In this document: piece after piece, positions 8,312 through 16,421 of the stretch
How the letters are laid out: each line of letters begins with the position of its first letter
Numbering within the stretch: the stretch's first letter is position 1
NCBI RefSeq assembly: GCF_023555055.1
Contig: NZ_JAMJPL010000005.1
Span: forward strand, 186,001-250,000
Origin: Marinobacter sp. ATCH36
GTDB lineage: Bacteria; Pseudomonadota; Gammaproteobacteria; Pseudomonadales; Oleiphilaceae
Direction: 5' to 3'
DNA length: 64,000 nt
Program-made: the position numbers and the translations under genes
Notes under the pieces: generated by a model
Databases searched by the model: none
What the model saw: only the letters and a program-made list of their open reading frames with translations
Told to the model about the DNA's origin: nothing

Positions 8312-9323
8312 CAACACGATCACCCATATACTGGCGGATCTTCCGGAGCGCCCGACTGCAGCTGACTACCGACGCGCGGCTCAAAATCTGCTGCCCTACA
8401 TGCGTGAGCATGTGCCCCCCATGGGGGAGGGCGATAGCATCGCCCGATTACGCTTCCTGACTCTGGTTGCCCGTCGCGACCTGAGTCTGGCGCGGCTAAT
8501 TGAAGGTCACCTGGACGCAACCCAGATTTTACGGGAGGCACAACGCACTGCCGACAGCACCAAACTTTATGCCATCTGGGCCTCGGGAGGCCCGTCGGAT
8601 ACCACGAAGATTACCGGCGAGCCAATGGCGGGCGAACTCAAGGGTAGCAAAAACTTCTGTAGCGGATCGGATATCGTTGATCACGCTTTGCTGCACGTGA
8701 ATGCGAGCGACCAACTGATTGAGCTTGATATGCGTTCGGTAGCGTCTCGGGAACGCCTCAAATTCGAGGAGGGTCAATGGAAGTCGGCGGCGTTTTCGCA
8801 AACCCATACCTGGACGGTGACATTTGATAGCCTGCCAATCACTCGGGCTAATCTAGTTGGTGAATGCAAGTGGTACTTCGAGCGGCCGGGCTTCTGCCTT
8901 GGCGCCCTGGCACCGGCGGCATGCTGGGCAGGCGGGGCCATGGGGCTGGTCGATGCTGTGCGCGACAGAACGCTCAAGGACGGCCATGCCAGGGCCCATC
9001 TTGGCGCCATGGTTGCTGCCACCTGCAGCATGCAGTCGATGCTCAGCTGGGGTGCAGGGCAGGTCGATGCCGATCCGGGGAACACAACGGGAAACATGTT
9101 TCCAACGGCGCTACTGGTCAGACACCATATCGAACGGGCCTGTACTGAAATCCTCGATCGCTTTGGCCGTACCCTGGGCCCTCGCCCTTACGTCTTTGAG
9201 ACCGACAATGCCCGCCGAATTGCAGAACTCACGGTGTATATTCGCCAGTGTCACGCGGAACGGGATCTGGAAGAATTGGGAGGCTACCTGGAAAACCATC
9301 GCCAGTTTCCCTCAGCCTGGTGA
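8298..9323 (+). CDS. Acyl-CoA dehydrogenase-like protein of the glycoside operon
   Basis: A 341-aa protein with features of the acyl-CoA dehydrogenase fold: a middle-domain stretch KITGEPMAGELKGSKNFCSG and a helical C-terminus with TALLVRHHIERACTEILDRF. It is shorter than typical members (about 380 aa), and I cannot identify the catalytic glutamate with confidence. Genes of this kind are known to sit beside methyltransferase, deacetylase and glycosyltransferase genes in proteobacteria. No deacetylase gene is present here. It could oxidise a CoA- or carrier-bound precursor, or an alkyl chain on the product. The stop at 9323 lies 4 nt from the convergent FNT gene. Confidence 0.65.
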   Translation: MSTYDNTITHILADLPERPTAADYRRAAQNLLPYMREHVPPMGEGDSIARLRFLTLVARRDLSLARLIEGHLDATQILREAQRTADSTKLYAIWASGGPSDTTKITGEPMAGELKGSKNFCSGSDIVDHALLHVNASDQLIELDMRSVASRERLKFEEGQWKSAAFSQTHTWTVTFDSLPITRANLVGECKWYFERPGFCLGALAPAACWAGGAMGLVDAVRDRTLKDGHARAHLGAMVAATCSMQSMLSWGAGQVDADPGNTTGNMFPTALLVRHHIERACTEILDRFGRTLGPRPYVFETDNARRIAELTVYIRQCHAERDLEELGGYLENHRQFPSAW

Positions 9324-9327
9324 ATCA

Positions 9328-10242
9328 TCACATTTCTTCATGAACCTGGCCATAGGCCAGCATCGCGAATAAACCTGTACCGCCGATAATGTTGCCAATG
9401 AGTACTGGAGCAATATGGTAGAGCAGGGCGGTAAAGATATTCATATCCCCATTGAGCACCAACGTAAAAATTTCGTTAGACCCGGCAATCACATGGGTAA
9501 AGTCACCTGCCGCGATCAGCCAGGTAAACATGATGATAATCAGCACTTCGGATTTTTGCGCTGAAGGTAGCATCCACACGATAGCCGCTATGAAAAAGCC
9601 TGATGGAATACCGCGCAACAGTGTTTCGGCGGGGCTCAGCGTTGCCAGGTGATGGGATATCTCCAACATCGCCCCGAGAGTGTCGACCGTAAGAATACCC
9701 CCGTGCACGCCGATGGCGGCGGTAATAAGTGTGCCACACAAATTTGCTGCAAGCACAATGCCCCAAAGGCGCGCGATGCAATAGAACCCGTTACGCGTTG
9801 GCTGGGCCAGAACCGGCAGTACGACGGTGATGGTGTTCTCGGTGAACAGTTGAAGCCGGCACAGGATCACGAGGACAAACCCGAACGAGTAGCCCAGGCT
9901 TTCAAGTAAAGTCAGGTAAGGGTGATCTGAGCCCAGATTGGCGCGGATAATGGCCTCGACGAGGACCGAGGTCGAAATCCCGAGCCCCGCTGCCACCCCG
10001 GACCACCAGAGCGACATTTTCGGACGTTGTAGCTCCTCTTCGCCTTCGCGCAGGATGATGGAGTAGAGAGCCAACGACGACAAGCTGCCATGTTCGGCTA
10101 CGGTGTCACGTTCCTTCGGAGTCAGCGACTTTTCGCTTGACGTCGGTGTCTGTTCGCGGGATTCACGATCCTCGGCCTTGGCGCGAGACTCCTGCTCGTC
10201 CACGGCTTCCTTCGCTTTCTTTTCGGAGGAGTGTTCAGGCAC
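9328..10242 (-). CDS. Formate/nitrite transporter (FNT) family protein, YfdC type
   Basis: A charged, low-complexity N-terminus of about 65 residues (rich in E, K, S) precedes about six TM helices of the FNT fold. Recognisable pieces are SLWWSGVAAGLGISTSVLVE, LCRLQLFTENTITVVLPVL and WLIAAGDFTHVIAGSNE, the last matching the conserved pore helix of the YfdC branch. FNT proteins form pentameric channels for small monovalent anions; the YfdC branch has no assigned substrate. Its ATG overlaps the stop of the HDAC-like gene by 8 nt, so the two are one transcript. Confidence 0.85.
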   Translation of the reverse strand: MPEHSSEKKAKEAVDEQESRAKAEDRESREQTPTSSEKSLTPKERDTVAEHGSLSSLALYSIILREGEEELQRPKMSLWWSGVAAGLGISTSVLVEAIIRANLGSDHPYLTLLESLGYSFGFVLVILCRLQLFTENTITVVLPVLAQPTRNGFYCIARLWGIVLAANLCGTLITAAIGVHGGILTVDTLGAMLEISHHLATLSPAETLLRGIPSGFFIAAIVWMLPSAQKSEVLIIIMFTWLIAAGDFTHVIAGSNEIFTLVLNGDMNIFTALLYHIAPVLIGNIIGGTGLFAMLAYGQVHEEM

Positions 10243-11353
10243 GTCGGGTATTCAGCCCTTGATGAAACTGGACGGCATCCGCCACAGCCTCGCAGCCAGG
10301 GTCATCCGGCATGACATTGCACGCATTGACCGGGTTTCCTGCCAGCACCTTTACGACAGCATGAGCGCTATCGGCCAATGCCTGAGCGTTGTAGCCGCCC
10401 TCAAGCAGAAGCACCAGACGGCCGTCGCAGAGCTCATCTGCCAGGTCACTCATGCGCTGGGCAAGAATGGCAAAGCCGGTCTCATCCATGGCGCAGACCA
10501 TGTCGAGGTGATGGCAATCGAAACCCGAGGAAACCAGCAGAATATCGGGCTGGAATGCCTTCGCTGCCGGCTTCACCACTTCGTCGAACACCTTCAGCAG
10601 TGCCGCATTGCCGCTGCCCAGAGGCAGCGGGACGTTGATTTGAGAACCAACTCCCGCTCCGCTCCCGGTTTCATACAGTAGGCCGCTGCCCGGATAGAAC
10701 GGCGCCGCACAGTGGCTATCAACCACCAGCACGGAAGGATCGGAGTAGAAGATTTCCTGCGTGCCATTACCGTGGTGCATATCCCAGTCCCAGACCATCA
10801 CTCGCTCATAGCCAAGTCTCGCGCGCGCATGGGCAGCGGTAACCGCAAGGTTGTTATACAGACAAAAGCCCGAGGCGTGGTCGGAATGGGCATGATGGCC
10901 TGGTGGCCGCAGGATACAGAACGCCCGCCGGGCCTCACCAGCCGAGATGGCCTCGCACGCGCTGATTCCCGCTCCGGCAGCCAGGCAGGCCGCTTCAATA
11001 CTGCCCGGCGACACCGCAGTGGTATCTTTGGCCAGCCAGCAGGATTCACCCTCTAAAGACTCAATATGCGCGACATAGGTCTTGTCATGAACCCGCTCAA
11101 GTTGAGCCGTGCTGGCCGCCGCCGGCAGCATCCAGCGAACCCCTTCAATTGGATCAAGCATCAGTCGGTCGACGATCGCAGTCAGTCGGTCCGGGCGCTC
11201 CGGGTGACTGTAGGTTTCCAGGTTGCTGTTAGGATATTGCAGCGCAATCATTGCCTTGACAGCGTCGGTCCAGGCGGGATGGCTGGGGTCCCATCCGTGC
11301 GGGTTGTGGCCGAGCATCCGCATGTCGTAGTAGACCAATACTGGTGTTGTCAT
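10235..11353 (-). CDS. Histone deacetylase-like amidohydrolase
   Basis: All catalytic landmarks of the arginase/deacetylase fold are visible: RPPGHHAHSDHASGFC (His-His pair), VWDWDMHHGNGT (zinc-binding D-x-H), GFDCHHLD (second zinc Asp) and LLLEGGYNA (transition-state Tyr). The family removes acyl groups from lysine, acetylpolyamines or similar amides; the bacterial substrate is not clear. The ATG at 11353 is chosen because the protein then begins MTTPVLVYYDMRMLGHNP as relatives do; other in-frame starts at 11362 and 11383 exist and none has a clear ribosome site. It is cotranscribed with the FNT gene. A second, different HDAC-like gene is at 40027. Confidence 0.85.
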   Translation of the reverse strand: MTTPVLVYYDMRMLGHNPHGWDPSHPAWTDAVKAMIALQYPNSNLETYSHPERPDRLTAIVDRLMLDPIEGVRWMLPAAASTAQLERVHDKTYVAHIESLEGESCWLAKDTTAVSPGSIEAACLAAGAGISACEAISAGEARRAFCILRPPGHHAHSDHASGFCLYNNLAVTAAHARARLGYERVMVWDWDMHHGNGTQEIFYSDPSVLVVDSHCAAPFYPGSGLLYETGSGAGVGSQINVPLPLGSGNAALLKVFDEVVKPAAKAFQPDILLVSSGFDCHHLDMVCAMDETGFAILAQRMSDLADELCDGRLVLLLEGGYNAQALADSAHAVVKVLAGNPVNACNVMPDDPGCEAVADAVQFHQGLNTRRA

Positions 11354-11395
11354 AGCTATCATTCGATTTGGAGCCGTCAGCACGGACGATTGCCG

Positions 11396-11417
11396 TTGCG
11401 AACTGGCATGTTCGCAA
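11396..11417. promoter_or_regulatory. Perfect inverted repeat in the divergent HDAC/GGDEF-EAL promoter region
   Basis: TTGCGAAC-TGGCAT-GTTCGCAA has 8-bp perfect arms around a 6-nt spacer and lies between the divergent genes starting at 11353 and 11570. This is the geometry of a dimeric regulator's operator. The regulator is unknown. Confidence 0.45.
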
Positions 11418-11569
11418 ACGCTCTGTCTATATGAGCTTATTAGACGGGAGTCCGGTATTCAGTACGTCAACGCACATAGCTAATAAATCATTCCAACGTT
11501 CCGATAAAGGGTAAAGTCTGCTACCGAACGGAAGGAAGTCGACTGCGACTGGTAAAATAAATGTAGGAA

Positions 11570-14500
11570 TTGCCGATTGCGAACAGGATTATTTTGAGAC
11601 ATCGCTACGACGGGATCGGTTATGGGGCGACCGTGGGTTTTGGCATGACAGTTCTCTTTACAGTTTTTGTGGGGATCATTGCGCGCACACTGACGGAACG
11701 CCGTCTGAATCGTCAGGTAAAGTTTATGAGCGAAGAATCCGATACAGCACAGCCCTCAGAGAACAATGATATTTCCGCTGTCCGTGAATTACCGGATACC
11801 GATATCAGAGATCTCCGAGAAAGCGAAGTTCGCCATCGGGAGCTGTTTGAAGCCAACCCTCATCCAATGTGGATCTTTGACCTTGAAACTCTTGCATTTT
11901 TAGAGGTCAACGAGGCTGCGATCAGAGCGTATGGGTACAGTCGAGAAACGTTTCAGCAAATGACACTTCTGGACATTCGTCCTACGGAAGATTTTTCACT
12001 GGTTGTTGATAGCATCGCGAACACTTCCGGACGGCTTAACGATTTGGTGAGGGCACGGCACTATACCAGTGACGGCCGGCTGATCGACGTCGAAGTCAGC
12101 TTCCATTTTCTTGAGTTTAACGGTCGGCAAGCTGCGCTGGCAGCGATCAACGACGTTGAAGAGCGTAACCGGGCCCAGAATGCGCTGCGCACGCGCGAGG
12201 CGGAATTCCGGACGCTTGTTGAAACCATGCCGCAAATTGTATGGGTTACCCGCCCTGACGGCTGGCACATTGACTTTAACCAATGCTGGCTGGATTACAC
12301 TGGGCTGACGCTTGAAGAGAGCCTCGGATTCGGATGGAACCCACCCTTCCATCCGGAGGATCGGAGCCGTGCGGCTGAGCGGTGGCTTGAGGCGACGAAC
12401 AGTGGCGAACCCTATGAGATTGAATACCGGCTACGTCGGTGGGATGGGGTTTATCACTGGATGCTCGGCAGAGCCGTTCCAATGCGCGATGCTGAAGGCA
12501 ACATCGTAAAATGGTTTGGCACTTGCACCGACATTGACGATCTGAAACGAACCCAGGAGCGCCTGGATGAGGCTCAGCTCGTCGGTAAAATCGGGGATTG
12601 GGAATACAACCCCCACACCGAAGAAACGGTCTGGTCACCGATACTGTATAAGTTACTCGGAAGAGACAGTCGACTTGGCCCCCCAGAAACCCTCGATGAG
12701 TGTGCGAGCCTCTTCCACTCTGAAAGCGCTTCTCTTTTGAAAGAAATGGTGAGTCTGGTAACCGAATCCGGCCGCACTCAAAGATTTGACCTCCGAAGAA
12801 ACGAGGGTGACGGTGAAGACACTTACGTTCAGGTAATTGCAGTACCAAGAAAGCATGACAGCGGTGAGGTCGTAGGCCTTTTCGGCACGGTTCAGGATAT
12901 TTCGGAACGAAAACAGGCCGAACTGGCGCTGTACACCAAGGTACAGCAACAACGGCTCATTGCAGCACTTGGCCGGTTTGCGTTATCAGCTGCGTGTCTC
13001 GACGAGGTGTATACGGAAGCTGAATTGACCATTATGCAGGGTCTGAAAGTGGAGTTCAGTGAGGACTCGCGATTCGCTCTCTCCGAACTAATTGCCTCTC
13101 ATGGTGTTGCCAGTAGGGTCGACGTTCTGGTTGACGCATTTGAACAGTCTATTGGCGTGTTAGGCGCGCACTCCGTTGAGACCCGTAAATTCTCAGCCGA
13201 TGATGTTGGTTTTCTGCAAGAGGTTGCCAATATCCTCGGTGCTGCAGTCGAGCGCCAACGAGCCAACGAGAGGCTTAGTCACATGGCCCTTCACGATCCG
13301 CTGACGGACTTGCCAAATCGTTCGCTCTTAACTGATCGTATCAACGTCGCCTTGTCTGATGCTGAGCGTCATCACAAACAAGTGGCACTGCTTTTTCTGG
13401 ACCTGGATCGGTTCAAGCATGTAAATGATGTATTTGGGCATGCCCTGGGGGATCTGCTTCTTCATGAGGTTGCAAAGCGGCTGTCACGCTGTGTGCGCTC
13501 CGAGGATACGGTAAGCCGGCAAGGAGGCGACGAGTTCGTTGTCGCACTGGCAGGGATTGAGAACGAACAGGATGCCGCTGTCATTGCCGATAAGCTCCTC
13601 ACGGTCATTACCTCTCCCTTCATTCTGGAGGAAACCGAAATTATTCTCGGCATCAGTATCGGGATAGCGTGTTTTCCCCGCCATGGAAAGGACGTGGTAA
13701 CTCTGCTGCGTAACGCAGATGCGGCAATTTACGTCGCCAAGGAGTTGGGCCGTAACCGTTATCAGTTCTACCAACCTGAAATGAATATGCGAGCACTGGA
13801 GCGCCTGACCCTTGGGAGCGACTTGCATCAAGTCGTGGCACGTAATGAGTTGTTTCTGATGTACCAGCCACAATTTGCCCTCAGTACTGGCGATATTCTC
13901 GGCGTGGAAGCTCTCGTTCGATGGCAGCATCCCTCTCGTGGACTTATCTCCCCTTGCCAATTTATCCCGATTGCGGAGGACTCCGGCCTCATTGTCCAGA
14001 TTGGCAACTGGGTTTTGGAAGCGGCCTGCGAACAGCACGCTCGCTGGATGTCTCAGGGCTTAACAATGGGTTCAATGGCGGTGAATATTTCTGCACATCA
14101 GTTTCGCCAGGCTAATTTTTGCGATCTGATAAGCGATGTGATTTCACGCACAGGAATACAGCCTGACTTACTGGAATTGGAAGTCACGGAAGGCGTGGTC
14201 ATGCAAGGCATTGACGAAGTTTTGCACAAGCTCAACATACTTCGTGGATTGGGGGTAACGCTTGCTATAGACGATTTTGGGACTGGCTATTCAAGTCTGA
14301 GTTACCTGAAGCAGTTTCCACTCCATCGCTTAAAAATAGATCAATCATTCTCTCGGGAACTGCCGGGGGACCAGGGGAGTAGCGCAATTGCCAAGGCGAT
14401 TATCGAAATGGGGCACAGTCTTGGTCTGGATGTGCTGGCCGAGGGGATTGAGACCAAAGAACAGGAATATCACCTCAAAATGCTAGGCTGTGACGCGGGA

Positions 14501-14578
14501 CAAGGCTTTCTATACGCCAAACCACTTTCGGCCGGGGATTGCGAGCATTACCTCCGAGGAGCTTCGTCCTGTGGTTAA
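11570..14578 (+). CDS. PAS-GGDEF-EAL cyclic-di-GMP signalling protein
   Basis: After a possible single TM segment (about residues 20-40) come three PAS domains (about 70-195, 200-325 and 330-450), a degenerate GAF-like region (about 455-560), a GGDEF domain with an intact GGDEF at about 652 and an EAL domain with EAL at about 780, DDFGTGYSSLSYL and AEGIE. Both the cyclase and the phosphodiesterase motifs look complete, so the net activity cannot be told. The start is uncertain: TTG at 11570 includes the TM segment and has TAGGA close by, while an ATG at 11726 (MSEESD) would give a soluble protein. PAS domains suggest sensing of redox or small molecules. The 3' end overlaps the convergent DUF2254 gene by 4 nt. 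Confidence 0.88.
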   Translation: MPIANRIILRHRYDGIGYGATVGFGMTVLFTVFVGIIARTLTERRLNRQVKFMSEESDTAQPSENNDISAVRELPDTDIRDLRESEVRHRELFEANPHPMWIFDLETLAFLEVNEAAIRAYGYSRETFQQMTLLDIRPTEDFSLVVDSIANTSGRLNDLVRARHYTSDGRLIDVEVSFHFLEFNGRQAALAAINDVEERNRAQNALRTREAEFRTLVETMPQIVWVTRPDGWHIDFNQCWLDYTGLTLEESLGFGWNPPFHPEDRSRAAERWLEATNSGEPYEIEYRLRRWDGVYHWMLGRAVPMRDAEGNIVKWFGTCTDIDDLKRTQERLDEAQLVGKIGDWEYNPHTEETVWSPILYKLLGRDSRLGPPETLDECASLFHSESASLLKEMVSLVTESGRTQRFDLRRNEGDGEDTYVQVIAVPRKHDSGEVVGLFGTVQDISERKQAELALYTKVQQQRLIAALGRFALSAACLDEVYTEAELTIMQGLKVEFSEDSRFALSELIASHGVASRVDVLVDAFEQSIGVLGAHSVETRKFSADDVGFLQEVANILGAAVERQRANERLSHMALHDPLTDLPNRSLLTDRINVALSDAERHHKQVALLFLDLDRFKHVNDVFGHALGDLLLHEVAKRLSRCVRSEDTVSRQGGDEFVVALAGIENEQDAAVIADKLLTVITSPFILEETEIILGISIGIACFPRHGKDVVTLLRNADAAIYVAKELGRNRYQFYQPEMNMRALERLTLGSDLHQVVARNELFLMYQPQFALSTGDILGVEALVRWQHPSRGLISPCQFIPIAEDSGLIVQIGNWVLEAACEQHARWMSQGLTMGSMAVNISAHQFRQANFCDLISDVISRTGIQPDLLELEVTEGVVMQGIDEVLHKLNILRGLGVTLAIDDFGTGYSSLSYLKQFPLHRLKIDQSFSRELPGDQGSSAIAKAIIEMGHSLGLDVLAEGIETKEQEYHLKMLGCDAGQGFLYAKPLSAGDCEHYLRGASSCG

Positions 14579-15843
14579 AGCGCTGAAAACGCAGCCTCTG
14601 TGCGTACCGCATTGATATCGTCAGAGAGTGTCAGGGCGGTTTCCGAATAAGTCAGTGCCCGCCGTGAATGTTTTTTAGCGGCGCCAACCACCTGGGGATC
14701 GTCGGTTTCGGCCAGGGCCCAAAAGGCTTTCTGCAGCCGGATGGACACCTCAACCATACCCGCACCGTCCCGGGCGATGGCGGTGAAGGCATCGTCGAAT
14801 AAATCATCGACCTTTAACTCTGGAACCGATACACGGTCATAGGTGATGGCCTGTACCTCCTCTTTTTCAAGCGGGGATTGCCAAAGTGTAAACAGTCGCA
14901 CAAATGTGCCAATGACGTTAATCGCGGTTCCCGGGTCATTGATGCCCGGCGAAAGTGCCTTATCGGCGATCTCGGACAACGCAAGCAGCCCAAAGCGTGG
15001 ATCATCTTCAAAGGTGCGGTTTGAGCTGATGGTGAAGGCGCTGGAAAAGGCATCCGGATCGAACCCCCGACAATCTTCGGTGCAACCTTTAATACTGAGC
15101 AGAGGCAGGTGTGTGTGGACAAAGGAACCGGGCAGCGCGGTAACCATTACATGACAATTGAGCGCCTCAGCGCTGGATTGTAGCGTCTCCAGATCAATAT
15201 GCTGCACATAACCCACTGTTGGCGAAAAAATCGCGATGCCCAGTTCTCTGGCCTGATGGGGCAGAACTTTCAGGGCACCTAGCGTCGGCGCATGGCGGCG
15301 GCGATCCAGTGCGTCGCTGGCAGCCTTTTCCACTTGTTCAATGGTGTTCACCACACGGCCCAGCCGGGCGATTCTGTCCACCCAGCGAACGAATGTGATG
15401 ATGACAATGGCAAACACCAGAAGGGTAAGCACGAAAATCGCAAACCGGCCGGCGGATTCAAACATCTCATTCTGGATGGCTATCAGGGAAACAATACTGA
15501 AGATGAAGGCACCGATAAACGCAGACAACGCGTTCTGGGTAACGTCATCCGCAATAACCAGCGGTATGGAACGAGGTGTCGCGCCGGCGCTGGCGGATGC
15601 ATAAGCGGCCACCATGGACCCCACCGCAAAGGTAGCAATCACCAGCATGCTGGACGCCATGATGGACAGCAGGGATTCGACGGATTTCAGTGTGACGTCC
15701 GGTAGCATTCCGGAAAGCCCTACATCGTCAGCCAGTTTGGCAACGAATGTGCCACCAATAGAAAGCACGCAAAGAATTAGTGGCTTGACCCACAGTCGCT
15801 CTCTAATCCGGCTGAATACAAACCGTAGCCTGTCTAGGGTCAA
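14575..15843 (-). CDS. DUF2254 membrane protein
   Basis: Four TM segments in the first ~165 residues (for example ILCVLSIGGTFVAKLAD and ALSAFIGAFIFSIVSLIAI) are followed by a cytoplasmic domain with ALSEIADKALSPGINDPGTA, the signature of DUF2254 proteins. Function is unknown for the family. A TTG start at 15843 overlaps the stop of the DUF421 gene (TTGA), so it is translationally coupled to it. GAGGA lies about 10 nt upstream. A second, divergent DUF2254 paralogue is at 19046, on the other side of the catalase gene. Confidence 0.8.
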   Translation of the reverse strand: MTLDRLRFVFSRIRERLWVKPLILCVLSIGGTFVAKLADDVGLSGMLPDVTLKSVESLLSIMASSMLVIATFAVGSMVAAYASASAGATPRSIPLVIADDVTQNALSAFIGAFIFSIVSLIAIQNEMFESAGRFAIFVLTLLVFAIVIITFVRWVDRIARLGRVVNTIEQVEKAASDALDRRRHAPTLGALKVLPHQARELGIAIFSPTVGYVQHIDLETLQSSAEALNCHVMVTALPGSFVHTHLPLLSIKGCTEDCRGFDPDAFSSAFTISSNRTFEDDPRFGLLALSEIADKALSPGINDPGTAINVIGTFVRLFTLWQSPLEKEEVQAITYDRVSVPELKVDDLFDDAFTAIARDGAGMVEVSIRLQKAFWALAETDDPQVVGAAKKHSRRALTYSETALTLSDDINAVRTEAAFSAL

Positions 15844-16355
15844 GGCGCCGACTTCCTCATATTTTTGCGCTGGTTTTTCGCCCGCGCAGCGGCTGAATTC
15901 GGGGAGCCGTTGACTCCCACGAGGGTGGAACCGCTGCCACCCGGCTTGACAACGCTGAATGAACCATCAGTCTCCAGTATGACAGCGTGCACGTTTTCCA
16001 GCGAATCTATTCCGGCCGAGCGGACTGCTGCCCGGACCTCATCTTCGTTCACGCGCGCCTGCATCAGCGCCGCTGGAAGGAATTTGCCACTGTACAGCAA
16101 CATCAATGGCTCTCCCGTCGCCAGCTTCCGAACCCACCGCGCCCTGACACTGGACCAGGTGACTGCGAACTGCAGGCTGATGAGCAGAGCGAACGCCAAC
16201 AACCCTTCAGCCAGGGCGACATCCTTGGACAGCAGGACCGTCGCCAGTGTCGAACCCAGGGCGACGGTCACTACCAGGTCGAAGGCGTTCATTTTTGACA
16301 GCGTTCGCTTTCCGGAAACGCGGAGAAAAACAACCAGCGCAATGTAAGCCAGCAC
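15840..16355 (-). CDS. DUF421 (YetF-like) membrane protein; true start probably upstream
   Basis: The sequence LRVSGKRTLSKMNAFDLVVT and VALGSTLATVLLSKDVALAE is the DUF421/YetF core, followed by a small cytoplasmic domain with GVNGSP near the end. The conventional GTG at 16355 cuts into the first TM helix. In frame upstream the DNA reads IDNLFFSGWDSLLRTLIVG, which looks like the usual start of the family, back to a stop at 16422. No ATG, GTG or TTG occurs in that stretch. GAGG at 16420-16423 lies 7 nt before an ATC codon at 16410-16412, so initiation at ATC (or a CTG) is possible. The gene follows catalase closely and is coupled to the DUF2254 gene. Confidence 0.75.
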   Translation of the reverse strand: MLAYIALVVFLRVSGKRTLSKMNAFDLVVTVALGSTLATVLLSKDVALAEGLLAFALLISLQFAVTWSSVRARWVRKLATGEPLMLLYSGKFLPAALMQARVNEDEVRAAVRSAGIDSLENVHAVILETDGSFSVVKPGGSGSTLVGVNGSPNSAAARAKNQRKNMRKSAP

Positions 16356-16421
16356 CCCGACAATCAGGGTGCGTAGCAGGCTGTCCCATCCACTAAAAAA
16401 TAGGTTATCGATGCTGCTGCC

